From Pseudoalteromonas luteoviolacea (lineage in GTDB: Bacteria > Pseudomonadota > Gammaproteobacteria > Enterobacterales > Alteromonadaceae): a stretch of DNA of 64,000 bases. The translations under genes were made by a program, and so were the position numbers. Of this stretch, positions 52,618-61,630 are shown one piece after another (the stretch's first letter is position 1; every line of letters starts with the position of its first letter). The stretch lies in assembly GCF_018100925.1 (NCBI RefSeq), contig NZ_JAGJEH010000006.1, forward strand, positions 248,001 to 312,000. The letters run 5' to 3'. The notes below the pieces were generated by a model, which made no database searches, was not told the origin of the DNA, and saw only the letters and a list, made by a program, of their open reading frames with translations.

Positions 52618-54558
52618 TTATAACATGTTTAACCAGCGAAAAAACGGCAGTGTGCAATAGATGGCCGCGATGCGAAACAGCACCGACAACGCATTAAATT
52701 TAAGAAAAGAGGCATGGTTGTAGAGTTTTGCTTTTTTTTGAACGACCCCCTGAAACATCACAAAATAGGAGGCTTGATAGGGAAAAAGCCAGCACTCTGC
52801 GAGCATGAGAATGATAAATGCCACCACCCAAGGATCAATACCATGTGATTCTGCCAAAGGTATAAAAATAGCCGCAGTGAGCATACCGGCAGCATTTATC
52901 GGTAAGAATAAGCGCAGTGCAAAAACAATACCGATTAATATCAGTACAAAAAACTCAAAGTCCTGAGCCATAAATACGCCAACAAGATTGAGTCGCTCAC
53001 TGAGCAACATATCAATTTGCGTATAGTTGAGAATATGCACCATGCCAATCATAGAGCCAAGCAAAATCAAAAAGCGCCAATCAATGTCATTTTTAATTTG
53101 CTTGTTGCTGATCATACCCAGAGCTAAAAAAACAAATAATACCGTTAAACTCACCCATGATAGCTGGATTTTATGAAATGAAGCTGTGACTACGGCCAAC
53201 AGAAAAAACAATACGCCGCACAAGGCAAACCACTCTAAACTTGTTATTGGGCCTAACATAGCCAGTTGATCTTTTATGTCTTGCTTCGATATTTTGGGTT
53301 TTTCACTATGTCTAAACATAAAATGCGAGCACACCAAAAATAGCGTCAACATTACTAAACCAGCTACGGATGCGGCCGTAAACCAATTCATCCATTGAAA
53401 CTCTTCTCGACGCTGTACAGGCAGTAAACTAAACACCAATAAATTTAGTGATTTACTGGTCATAAAAATGGCTGAAAAAATACTCACGCCAGCAAACATA
53501 GAGAGACTTAAGCGCGTTGCTGCCGCACTGCCATTTTTGAACCCTAGACTTTTACTCATATCTACTAGCATGGGTGACAATAGCCCCACTCTGCCATTGG
53601 AGCTTGGGATCATAGGCGTCAAGAAAACCCCTAAAAGCAACAAACTAAAATTGTAACTGAAGGTCGAGTTTGGGCAGCGTTGTAAAATCCACAATACTAC
53701 GCGGTAGGTAGCGCCTGATGCGACCAGCACAGAGCCCAACCCAAATATGCTCAACGCCATAAAAAAACTCCCCGATGCATAGCCCGACAACGCAACCTCG
53801 CTGGGCACCACGCCCAAGCTTAAGCAAATAATGAGAGTAAACAAACCGGCAGCGTACATAGGGATGAGTTGAAATACCCACATAATTAAAGTCACGCTGA
53901 ATGCAGCAATAAACTGCTTTTGTCGCCAATTAAGCAGTGCATCACCTCCTTGTTCTCCAAAATACAAGATGCAAGCGGGGGTCAGTACAACCAAAAGCCA
54001 ACCCAAGGCCTTGAACCAGTCTTTGTATTGAGTATCAACCTCGGGGACTTCTATCAGCTCTTGCTGTGCATCCAGCGCCGCAGGCGTGTGCACTTGCTCT
54101 AGCAACACTTTGCGAAACATGTCCTTAGAGGCTGTGTGCTCAGGCGCAATTTCATGCGCTTTATCACTGGGAATAGCCAAAAATATCGAAGACTCTAAAA
54201 CAACGACCTCACTGAGGTAGCCATTCACGCCAAGTAGCGCCTCTTTGCCTATCACCCCCTCACTCAAGGTTTGACACTCCCCAGTGGAGCTCGTCAGCTG
54301 CACACTGCCAGTTAGCAGTACATAATATTGCTCAGCCAACTCCCCATGTTGAAAAAGCTTTTCACCGGGGGCGACTTGATACTTTTGTATATAAGGCAGT
54401 AATCTCGCGAGCTGTTGTCGGCTCCAGTCGTCAAACTCTTCTGTTTGGCTAAGGCGCTCAATATCTCGCTGTAATACAGGTAAATCACGACTTGCCTCCC
54501 CATCTGAGTGGGCGCCGTCAAGCGCACTGTGTTTATTTGCTAATAATTGTTCATTCAT
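52618..54558 (-). CDS. cNMP-fold domain fused to SLC13/DASS anion transporter
   Basis: The 646-residue protein starts with a Crp/cNMP-type cyclic-nucleotide-binding fold at residues about 45-135 (YQVAPGEKLFQHGELAEQYYVLLTGSV, VIGKEALLG). A membrane part from about 180 to 640 follows. It matches the DASS/SLC13 family, with GVFLTPMIPSSNGRVGLLSP in one half and RLFLPINAAGMLTAAIFIPLAESHG in the other, where the Asn-containing sodium/substrate loops lie. The family moves di- or tricarboxylates or sulfate. The Arg normally contacting cNMP phosphate is not obvious, so the ligand may differ. It sits between the channel-like gene and the binding protein in one operon. Confidence 0.85.
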   Translation of the reverse strand: MNEQLLANKHSALDGAHSDGEASRDLPVLQRDIERLSQTEEFDDWSRQQLARLLPYIQKYQVAPGEKLFQHGELAEQYYVLLTGSVQLTSSTGECQTLSEGVIGKEALLGVNGYLSEVVVLESSIFLAIPSDKAHEIAPEHTASKDMFRKVLLEQVHTPAALDAQQELIEVPEVDTQYKDWFKALGWLLVVLTPACILYFGEQGGDALLNWRQKQFIAAFSVTLIMWVFQLIPMYAAGLFTLIICLSLGVVPSEVALSGYASGSFFMALSIFGLGSVLVASGATYRVVLWILQRCPNSTFSYNFSLLLLGVFLTPMIPSSNGRVGLLSPMLVDMSKSLGFKNGSAAATRLSLSMFAGVSIFSAIFMTSKSLNLLVFSLLPVQRREEFQWMNWFTAASVAGLVMLTLFLVCSHFMFRHSEKPKISKQDIKDQLAMLGPITSLEWFALCGVLFFLLAVVTASFHKIQLSWVSLTVLFVFLALGMISNKQIKNDIDWRFLILLGSMIGMVHILNYTQIDMLLSERLNLVGVFMAQDFEFFVLILIGIVFALRLFLPINAAGMLTAAIFIPLAESHGIDPWVVAFIILMLAECWLFPYQASYFVMFQGVVQKKAKLYNHASFLKFNALSVLFRIAAIYCTLPFFRWLNML

Positions 54559-54599
54559 AATATGGTTCCGAGCTTGTCGCTACTTAAATCGAATTGAAA

Positions 54600-56837
54600 T
54601 CAACCTAGTTTCAAATAGGTAATAAAAAACAAGGCACAGCTTAAAAAGGGCCAATAAAACAGTCTGGGTAATAAGTTATCTTTGTGGTGGATGAAATACA
54701 TGCGCTCTGTACGTGACAACAACACACTGTTAATGGTGACTAGCGCTAAGGCTAAATAGGCGAGAAAATAGTAACTCTCGTAATAGTTGATCCCCGCATC
54801 GTTTAATTCGCCTCTGAGTGTGCTATGCCACAGCATGGTTGAAAACATCAAAGCTGAGGAGCCTGTGATCACCGCCATGGGATTGAATCCAAACACATCC
54901 GCTTGGCTCTGATTTGCAGTAGATAAAATCAATAGCAAAAATAAAATGACAAACACCATCATCATCGGCGCAACGTGGGTGATCAAAGGATTGATAAAGG
55001 CGCGCTTGATAGACACATTAAAGTACAACTCAGCGAGGTTATATCTATCGATGTAATTGCTTATACCAAAGTCCGTTTCATAATTGCTTTTGCGCAAACT
55101 GAAGTAACTATTTGCGATATCCCACCCCGTCAATTTAGCAACGGTGTTGAGGCCTGGTTTAGCAGAGTGGTAAACCAAGGGGTAAGCATTTAAATCAGGC
55201 TCCAAAACAATGTTATTCGCCATGTTGAGGTGCTTTAAGCGCAATGAAACCGTACCGCTGTCAAATGGGTAATAACTGTGGTCAATTGCCAATGGCAAGA
55301 CGACTTTAAAATACCAACCAAGGGTTTCGGTGTTATGTGTTATGTCCCGATAATGATGCTCACCGAAGCGATAAAATAACTTGCCATCTACGGCATCGGC
55401 AAACACCACCCCCTTTTGCTTATCTTCAATAAGGCCATCAAGATCATACTTTTGCCAAATGTACCCACTGATCACCAGCTCATTGAGGTTTTGGTATTCA
55501 ATAGAGCGCACCAATATACCTGTTTTCACAAATTGGGCTGGGTGCTGCTTTATTTGGTCGCTGTATCTCAGGTATCTCGCCCGCGCTTTTGATACATCTT
55601 GTTCATCGGTGAGCTTAAGAGAGTCGCTCTGGTGCTCGTATAAATGGACACTTGCCTCTTTAGCGATCAGTGCTAGGCCCACCATAAAACTCATGGAAAT
55701 CGCCCCGACAAACAACCAACTAGATGGCAACCAGCTCGGTGTTGTGATTCGATGTCTAGTTTTAAAATACAGACCAATGATGCAGTTGATCGCAAATAGT
55801 GTTGAAACCAATACCAAGTTAACGTACATGCGATGTAACTCTTTGGCGTTATACCCAAGTTCATTGGTCATAAACACCACATGCAATTGCCAGTTGGTGT
55901 GAGCAATAAGTTTAGAGAACACTTTTGCTTTGCCGCTTTGCAATTGAAATGTTTTTGCTTGTGCATCTCGCTGCATTAATCGCTCTGTAAAACACGCCCC
56001 ACCGCGCAGATAACACGCTAAAATCACATCTTTTTTACTGGCATACTGACTCACTCCACCATTGGTTAGCACCACTTCTTGTTTGGCCAGCTGTTCATTT
56101 GGGTGATAAATCAGATTGCCCTGCTCAGACACCACAAAGCCATATCCAGTTTTCCAAAAGTGCCGCGCGCGCATAATGGATTTAAGCTCGGTTAGGGAGT
56201 AATTGAGAGAGATCACACCCGCAACTTGAGAGCGACTCGCATCGGTAAAAAATGGGATAGAGTAGCCGATAATGTATGCACCACTGGTGCTGCTGAATTT
56301 TGGCTCTTGCCAAATTGCGCGCCCCTGCTCTACGGCTTTGGTGTACCACTGAGTTTTTTTGCTGCCTATTTGCGTGTAATCATAGTTTTTGGGTTTAATT
56401 TGGATTTGATTATTAGACTGAAATGCATACCAAGATTTCAATTCATACTGATCACTAGCAATTGCACCCGGCGTATTGAATATCTGTTTATCCAGCGACA
56501 CACCCACTGCGAAAATCTGCCCTTCTTGACGGTGTTTGTTGCTCTGCAATGTATGAGTCAATATGCGTTTAACTTTTGTATCTAACGCAAAACTCATATC
56601 ATGCTGGCTAAAATCCTCATCACTTAATTGAGATTTTATGGTGTCGCCGACCTCGATAAGGTACGCAATCTGTCGCTCAATATGCTTTGCAGCATAGAGG
56701 GTCTCTTCATACGCCAAAGTGTTTTTTTGTTCAAACACGTGCGTTTTATTTTGGAAGTACTGAGGGACCAAATAAATAAGCAAGATCAGTAACAACAGTC
56801 CAACATAGCGATTGCATCGGATCAAATAATCAAGCAT
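54600..56837 (-). CDS. Cache sensor domain fused to GLIC-like pentameric ligand-gated channel module
   Basis: The 745-residue protein has a membrane span at 11-28, then a periplasmic double-Cache-like domain at about 35-325 (QWYTKAVEQGRAIW, AYIIGYSIPFF, VAGVISLNYSL). Spans follow at about 338-357 and 373-392. Residues about 396-612 resemble the extracellular domain of prokaryotic pentameric channels: YPFDSGTVSLRL (523-534, the Pro-loop), NNIVLEPDL, TGWDI (570-574), LYFNVSIKR. Four spans follow (about 613-638 with Pro624, 650-672, 684-707, 722-742), ending in the periplasm as in GLIC. It is second in an operon with a porin (17 bases before), an SLC13 fusion and a binding protein. Confidence 0.72.
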   Translation of the reverse strand: MLDYLIRCNRYVGLLLLILLIYLVPQYFQNKTHVFEQKNTLAYEETLYAAKHIERQIAYLIEVGDTIKSQLSDEDFSQHDMSFALDTKVKRILTHTLQSNKHRQEGQIFAVGVSLDKQIFNTPGAIASDQYELKSWYAFQSNNQIQIKPKNYDYTQIGSKKTQWYTKAVEQGRAIWQEPKFSSTSGAYIIGYSIPFFTDASRSQVAGVISLNYSLTELKSIMRARHFWKTGYGFVVSEQGNLIYHPNEQLAKQEVVLTNGGVSQYASKKDVILACYLRGGACFTERLMQRDAQAKTFQLQSGKAKVFSKLIAHTNWQLHVVFMTNELGYNAKELHRMYVNLVLVSTLFAINCIIGLYFKTRHRITTPSWLPSSWLFVGAISMSFMVGLALIAKEASVHLYEHQSDSLKLTDEQDVSKARARYLRYSDQIKQHPAQFVKTGILVRSIEYQNLNELVISGYIWQKYDLDGLIEDKQKGVVFADAVDGKLFYRFGEHHYRDITHNTETLGWYFKVVLPLAIDHSYYPFDSGTVSLRLKHLNMANNIVLEPDLNAYPLVYHSAKPGLNTVAKLTGWDIANSYFSLRKSNYETDFGISNYIDRYNLAELYFNVSIKRAFINPLITHVAPMMMVFVILFLLLILSTANQSQADVFGFNPMAVITGSSALMFSTMLWHSTLRGELNDAGINYYESYYFLAYLALALVTINSVLLSRTERMYFIHHKDNLLPRLFYWPFLSCALFFITYLKLG

Positions 56838-56853
56838 ACGTTGTTACACCTGC

Positions 56854-57975
56854 TCAATAGCCAAAGTGATAATTTAGGCCCAGTGACACAATGGCAAGAT
56901 CTGCCCCCTGTTCGGTCCCGTCGCTTAGGATATTAGACTTGGCAGGTGTCACTGTGGGACTAACTCCAGCATTAAAACCATAGCGGCCATGAGTGTCATT
57001 ATTGATTGCAGAGTAAATAAGCGACGTGCTTAACTGCTTGGAGAAGCGATATATAACCCCGATGCTCGCACCTTTTGCCCCATCGTTGCCAGCGTCACTT
57101 TCTTTCGCTCGCCACAATTGTGCTTGGTAGGTGAAATGATCGTGTTGCCACTGAGCATTGAATAAAAACGCATCTCGGGAATAACTTGAGGCAAGGCGAG
57201 AATCCGAGATGGTTTCATACATCCAGCTAAATTTGCACTTTTGCAGTCGATATTGCAGCGCAACTTTTTTGCCAGATAGCGCTGCATCCGCGAAGCGCTG
57301 CCGCTCATACCCTGTGACAAACGTAAAAGCACCTTTATTATGACGCAGTGCAAACGATACATTGTCTCGCTCACCGACTTCAACGTCCTCAGTTGCCAGC
57401 TGATTTTGTGAGTAACTAGCTGATATGGATAAATCTTTGATCAGGGCTCTGTCATAGACAACAATTTGCTTGGCCCGTACATTAAAGAGCTTTGACGCTT
57501 TTTCACCGCTGGCTGCACCAATGACTTGATTGTAATCTGCCACAGTGCCTGAAAATATATCGAGCTTGCCTGTCATTGATTTATAAGCAGTATCAATTTT
57601 ACCAATTCGGAACCGCCCAATATCACGGTGCTTTAACCCTACATAGGTATTGCGCAGCGACCAAAATTCACTGTCTTCATCGCCTGACGCCTTAACACCA
57701 AACTCAATTTTATATAGCCCTTGCCATTGCTCATCGACCCTTTGCTTACCTTTCACGCCTAACCTAGAACCGTGCGTCGCAATAAACTGTCGGCGGGTAT
57801 CCTCAGTCGTACTTTGTTCTCCTAAATCGACTGTATTAAAGGACAAACGAGCACGGCCATATACTTGAGGAGCATGGTCATTTTTAGCCTGAAGTGACGA
57901 AGTCGTCGCATGAGTCAGTGATGGCACCAACAAACATCCAGATGCGCAGAGTGGAAATAGAGAGCTTAGTTTCAT
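56854..57975 (-). CDS. General porin-like outer-membrane protein
   Basis: The 373-residue protein has a signal peptide (MKLSSLFPLCASGCLLVPSLTHA). Its beta-barrel strands include VYGRARLSFNTVD, FIATHGSRLGVKGKQRV, GLYKIEFGVKASGDED, WSLRNTYVGLKH and GRFRIGKIDTAYKSM, all typical of the gram-negative porin family, and it ends YHFGY. It allows diffusion of small solutes. I start at the ATG at 57975, since the frame from 58005 lacks a signal at its N-terminus. As first gene of the operon, it probably delivers the solute sensed or carried by the following proteins. Confidence 0.87.
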   Translation of the reverse strand: MKLSSLFPLCASGCLLVPSLTHATTSSLQAKNDHAPQVYGRARLSFNTVDLGEQSTTEDTRRQFIATHGSRLGVKGKQRVDEQWQGLYKIEFGVKASGDEDSEFWSLRNTYVGLKHRDIGRFRIGKIDTAYKSMTGKLDIFSGTVADYNQVIGAASGEKASKLFNVRAKQIVVYDRALIKDLSISASYSQNQLATEDVEVGERDNVSFALRHNKGAFTFVTGYERQRFADAALSGKKVALQYRLQKCKFSWMYETISDSRLASSYSRDAFLFNAQWQHDHFTYQAQLWRAKESDAGNDGAKGASIGVIYRFSKQLSTSLIYSAINNDTHGRYGFNAGVSPTVTPAKSNILSDGTEQGADLAIVSLGLNYHFGY

Positions 57976-58212
57976 TTTGATACTCAGATTGGTTGCTATA
58001 AACACATCCAGTATCTTTATGTTGAGCGCACAATAATTGGGGCTCTGAAGGTTAAATAGCGCGAATATTACGATTCACTCATTAATGACAAAAGCCAAGC
58101 AAAACACCCAAATACACACTTTTTACAAAAAATGGGCCCATTCATCACCCCTTTTTTCTGCGCCCAACGTTATACATATAAACACACATTCCTCAGAAAA
58201 AAGGTGAACTAG
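57976..58212. promoter_or_regulatory. Divergent gap between porin operon and exbD-like gene
   Basis: This 237-base gap must hold the promoters of the four-gene operon and of the exbD-like gene. I could not find a convincing Crp, Fur or -35/-10 match. Confidence 0.3.
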
Positions 58213-58608
58213 ATGAAGCATAAAAACCACACCGCTGCGCCCTCGAACACTGATGTTGATATGAACCCTATGCTCGATATCGTTTTCATTCTGCTGATCT
58301 TTTTTATTGTGACAGCCAGCTTTCAAAAAGCACATGTCCTTGATCTTGATAGGCCAAATAAGGCAAATGTTGCGCTCTCGCAAACTTTAACCCCCCAATT
58401 TAGCATTGATCAGCGAAACCGTATTTTCTTGAATCAAAAACAGGTAGACCCTGACGCCATCGCGGTAAACATTGCACGATTGGCAGCCCAAGGGGAGATA
58501 ACTTCAATTAGTTTAAAAGCACACGCCATGAGCGAGCACAACACGCTCGTTACGGTGTTAAATGCGATCAAGTCACAAACCGATGCACCCGTTGCTTTGG
58601 GTAGCTAA
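58213..58608 (+). CDS. ExbD/TolR-family protein, orphan
   Basis: The 131-residue protein has the ExbD layout: a short cytoplasmic start, one span with the protonatable Asp22 (DVDMNPMLDIVFILLIFF), and a periplasmic domain. ExbD works with ExbB to energise TonB-dependent transport. No ExbB or TonB gene is adjacent, which is unusual. The ATG follows AAGGTGA. It is convergent with the cystatin-like gene through a hairpin. Confidence 0.88.
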   Translation: MKHKNHTAAPSNTDVDMNPMLDIVFILLIFFIVTASFQKAHVLDLDRPNKANVALSQTLTPQFSIDQRNRIFLNQKQVDPDAIAVNIARLAAQGEITSISLKAHAMSEHNTLVTVLNAIKSQTDAPVALGS

Positions 58609-58630
58609 TAAAGAAAGGCGAAGGGAAGAA

Positions 58631-58661
58631 GCCATGGTGTCGCATCACATTACACCATGGC
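58631..58661. terminator. Convergent hairpin after exbD-like gene
   Basis: GCCATGGTGT (58631-58640) pairs perfectly with ACACCATGGC (58652-58661) across an 11-base loop. No strong T tract. It lies between two convergent genes. Confidence 0.5.
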
Positions 58662-58669
58662 GGCCAAGG

Positions 58670-59239
58670 CTATGGGTTAATATGATGAAGCTGGGTGTTA
58701 ACTAACTTACCATCAAAATCACGGTGTGCATCAATCCGCGCGAAGAAAGCCTGTGCATTTGGTGTTACCGGGATAACAACTGAATAAAACGCAAAGTTAA
58801 GACCTGCAACAACCTGTTGCTGTGCAGCCAGAATCATATAATTAACACCTTCCAGTGATTCGATCTGTTGCGCGGCACGCAGCTCCGCTTCACTGAAGTC
58901 ATCACGTAAGGCAACTGAATCAAACGAACCAATAGGCGGCACTAATACAGGCTCACTGAATACGCGATCTGATAGTTGAGTAAAATGTTCACCTTGTTGA
59001 TTAACTACAATCAGCTCAAGGCGGTTCACTTTAGGTACGTTTGGTGCCACAACTGGTGACACAAAGCAATAAAACGCATAGTTAGTGCCATTTACAACCT
59101 GAGATTGCCCAGCTAAAGGCTTAATATCCACACCTTCACGCTTATTAATGTGTTCAAATGCATTGATGTATTCTTTGTCAAAATCCTGCGCCAATACGAT
59201 TGGACCAAAACCACCTAAAATACGATTTGCTTCAGACAT
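58670..59239 (-). CDS. Double cystatin-like protein
   Basis: The 189-residue protein has two homologous halves. Each has a cystatin-type helix region and the QxVxG protease-binding loop: QVVNGTNYAFYC (residues 47-58) and QVVAGLNFAFYS (142-153). A Gly-Gly near the N-terminus (ILGG, 7-10) also resembles the cystatin N-terminal trunk. No signal peptide is visible, so it would act in the cytoplasm unless exported otherwise. Cystatins inhibit papain-like cysteine proteases. The second hairpin Trp region is poorly conserved, so inhibition is a hypothesis. Confidence 0.75.
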   Translation of the reverse strand: MSEANRILGGFGPIVLAQDFDKEYINAFEHINKREGVDIKPLAGQSQVVNGTNYAFYCFVSPVVAPNVPKVNRLELIVVNQQGEHFTQLSDRVFSEPVLVPPIGSFDSVALRDDFSEAELRAAQQIESLEGVNYMILAAQQQVVAGLNFAFYSVVIPVTPNAQAFFARIDAHRDFDGKLVNTQLHHINP

Positions 59240-59333
59240 TGTCTTATCCTTTTATGTCATTAAGAAAGGGGTACTCCATACCTCGGAGTTGATTAAGATG
59301 CGACAAGTCTAGGCGCAATTGGACGGCCTGTTG

Positions 59334-59361
59334 GTATCACTTTAGTATCACTTTGGTATCA
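59334..59361. repeat. Three phased 11-bp direct repeats
   Basis: GTATCA recurs at 59334-59339, 59345-59350 and 59356-59361, each within TNGTATCACTTT-like units, a spacing of 11 bases, close to one DNA turn. They lie in the divergent gap between the cystatin-like gene and the small HTH gene. They look like an operator array or iterons. Confidence 0.55.
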
Positions 59362-59496
59362 GATTTAGCGCCGTAAATTTGTGCAGCATTTTTGACATCT
59401 TTGTACACTAATTCGCACACCCAACTTAACCTCTGTTGTTGGCGTAAATCACCGTGCGTTGCTAGTCTTAACATCCCTTTTTCAAGGAGTCAGATT

Positions 59497-59727
59497 ATGG
59501 ATGGCAGGGTAAAACTGGATTGTAAAATGCTAAAACAACTACGCCGTGACATGGGGCTAAGTCAGGAAAAACTCGCATGTGCATGCCAAGAGAGAGCACT
59601 CTGTGTTTCCATTGCAACCCTCAAGCGCGCTGAATGCGGCTGCAAAGTATACCATCGCACGGCACGAGAACTGGCTCGCTTCTATCAAATCCCAGTAAAA
59701 GATTTATTGAGCGATCAACCCATTTAA
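59497..59727 (+). CDS. Small helix-turn-helix protein
   Basis: The 76-residue protein is essentially one XRE-type DNA-binding domain: LKQLRRDMGLSQEKLACACQ, then VSIATLKRAECGCKVYHRTAREL and FYQIPVKDLL. It has six cysteines, unusual for so small a protein, with several close together (KLACACQ, ECGC). The ATG at 59497 follows AAGGAG; the frame extends to 59392 but without coding character. It may autoregulate through the phased repeats upstream. The same domain is found at the N-terminus of larger signalling proteins, so this could be a stand-alone version. Confidence 0.72.
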   Translation: MDGRVKLDCKMLKQLRRDMGLSQEKLACACQERALCVSIATLKRAECGCKVYHRTARELARFYQIPVKDLLSDQPI

Positions 59728-59963
59728 ACTACAACGATTAACTGCAAAATAAAGCAGTTCTAGTGCCAGTCAGAGTCAAAACGTGAATGCGCTCCTGCTT
59801 TAGGTCTGTATTCGTTGGAAAACAGCGACTAAAAACGCATAATGAATTTAAAGACCCCTTGAACACAAGCGTCGTATTGCTGAATCGATTTGTAACAAAT
59901 TTGCTATTTTCAATGACAGTGCTTTCCCCTACTCTAAAACAGTAAAAGCAAATGGAGAACGCG

Positions 59964-60656
59964 ATGAAAGAATTACAAAAGTTAGTCAGTGGCTTGAATA
60001 AATCCGGTGCACTGAACGGCTTTTTAGGTGGTGTCGCCGGAGGCGGAGTCAGCAGCTTATTAAGTGGTAAAAAAAGTAAAAAAACCGGTAAAAAAGCGGT
60101 GAAATATGGTGCCTTAGCAGCGGTCGGTGGGCTCGCATGGAAAGCATACAAACAGTACAGCGAACAAAGTCAATCGGCATCACAGCACCGCGACAGCCAA
60201 GCATATGAACAGGCAATGGCAAAACGTTCACACTCTCATCGTACGTTTGACTTTCAGCCCGCAAGTATGCCCGAACAAAGCTTCGAACAAGTTGTCGAAG
60301 ATGATACGGGTTCAGGGCAACTGTTGCTCATGCGGGCAATGATTGCAGCCGCATATGCCGACGGCCATATCGATGAAACTGAACGGCAAAAGATATTTGC
60401 CCAAGTAGAAACCATGACCTTAAGCGTACAAGAAAAAGCCATGTTGTTTGACGAGTTAAGAGCGCCGATGGGCCTTAGCGAACTGGTGTCAGCGGTGCCA
60501 AATGCACAAACGGGTATCGAAGTCTACGCAGCCAGCGCAAGCGCCATTGACCTTACACAGACGGTCTCTTTACAATATTTGCAAGCGCTAGCCAATCAAC
60601 TTTGCCTGCCTCGCGAGCTGGTCAATAGCATTCATCAGCAACTCGATACGCTGTAG
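59964..60656 (+). CDS. DUF533/YebE-like protein with TerB-type domain
   Basis: The 230-residue product has a glycine-rich N-terminal segment (FLGGVAGGGVSSLLSGKK), one hydrophobic stretch (YGALAAVGGLAWKAYKQY) and a C-terminal TerB-like helical domain (LLLMRAMIAAAYADGHIDETERQKIFAQV). This matches the DUF533 inner-membrane family including E. coli YebE, whose role is unknown beyond stress regulation. I start at the ATG at 59964, with GGAG upstream; the frame from 59952 adds four residues. It is a single gene. Confidence 0.8.
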   Translation: MKELQKLVSGLNKSGALNGFLGGVAGGGVSSLLSGKKSKKTGKKAVKYGALAAVGGLAWKAYKQYSEQSQSASQHRDSQAYEQAMAKRSHSHRTFDFQPASMPEQSFEQVVEDDTGSGQLLLMRAMIAAAYADGHIDETERQKIFAQVETMTLSVQEKAMLFDELRAPMGLSELVSAVPNAQTGIEVYAASASAIDLTQTVSLQYLQALANQLCLPRELVNSIHQQLDTL

Positions 60657-60846
60657 TGGGAAGCAATAATTAGCTAAGCAGGCGTGACTCTTTCAAACTT
60701 ATATTTGCTCAACAAAGTACACAAAAGAGCACGCCTCAGTGTGGATGGCTTACCCTCACTAAATTAGTTAAAACTGAGCTGATAAACTCGGGTAATGCCA
60801 CTATAAACGCGGAAGGAATAGCCTTTCACAACCTGCAACACCGCAC

Positions 60847-61515
60847 TTAAGGCTTTTTAACCACTTTGGGCTTTTTACGGTTTGGGTAACAGGTCGTGCA
60901 CATAGGGCATACAGTGCCATCACACCCCCTAGCAGTACAAAACTCGCGACCATAATAAATAAATTGTAGATGCAGATCATTCCAATGCTCTTTTGCGAAT
61001 AATCGCTTAAGGTCTTTTTCAGTCTGTGCCACGTTTTTACCACTGGTTAAACCCCAGCGCTGTGCTAAACGGTGAATGTGGGTATCAACAGGAAAAGCGG
61101 GCACACCAAATGCCTGCGACATCACAACACCCGCGGTTTTGTGCCCAACGCCGGGTAGAGTTTCCAGTGCATCCATATCTTCAGGCACAACCCCGTCATA
61201 ATCAGCAACTAAAATTTCTGACAATTTTTTAATTGCTTTGGATTTTTGTGGTGATAAACCACATGGGCGGATAATGGCTTTTATATCCTCAACCGACTGC
61301 TTTGCCATATCAAACGGATTATCAGCCAACTGCCACAGTGCGGGTGTTACTTGATTGACACGTTCATCGGTACATTGCGCCGATAATAAAACCGCAACCA
61401 ATAACGTATACGGATCTTTGTGATCAAGGGGAATTGGAGGCTCGGGGTAGCGAGCTTGGAGCTCTGCCAAGATATATGCTACACGCTCAGCTTTTAATAG
61501 ATTTTTTTCAGACAC
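60847..61515 (-). CDS. nth: Endonuclease III
   Basis: The 222-residue DNA glycosylase/AP lyase has the helix-hairpin-helix LETLPGVGHKTA with the catalytic Lys (about 127), and the catalytic Asp in FPVDTHIHR. Its C-terminal 4Fe-4S cluster cysteines are FCTARGCDGTVCPMCTTCYP. It removes oxidised pyrimidines in base excision repair. The C-terminus is lysine-rich. Its usual rnf partners are not in this window. Confidence 0.95.
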   Translation of the reverse strand: MSEKNLLKAERVAYILAELQARYPEPPIPLDHKDPYTLLVAVLLSAQCTDERVNQVTPALWQLADNPFDMAKQSVEDIKAIIRPCGLSPQKSKAIKKLSEILVADYDGVVPEDMDALETLPGVGHKTAGVVMSQAFGVPAFPVDTHIHRLAQRWGLTSGKNVAQTEKDLKRLFAKEHWNDLHLQFIYYGREFCTARGCDGTVCPMCTTCYPNRKKPKVVKKP

Positions 61516-61630
61516 GCTTACTGGCCTAGGTTACTTTTCACATTGCAATGCGCTTAATTTACACTGACGCCAAAGCTGCGTCAGCATAAAACATCATTTT
61601 CTCGATTTTGCGTCTTCACTACTCATTTGG

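Noticed and set aside
60801..61043. 80-codon minus-strand frame in the nth region
   Set aside because: It is an alternate frame of nth, in which the cluster-cysteine coding region reads as an apparent membrane segment.
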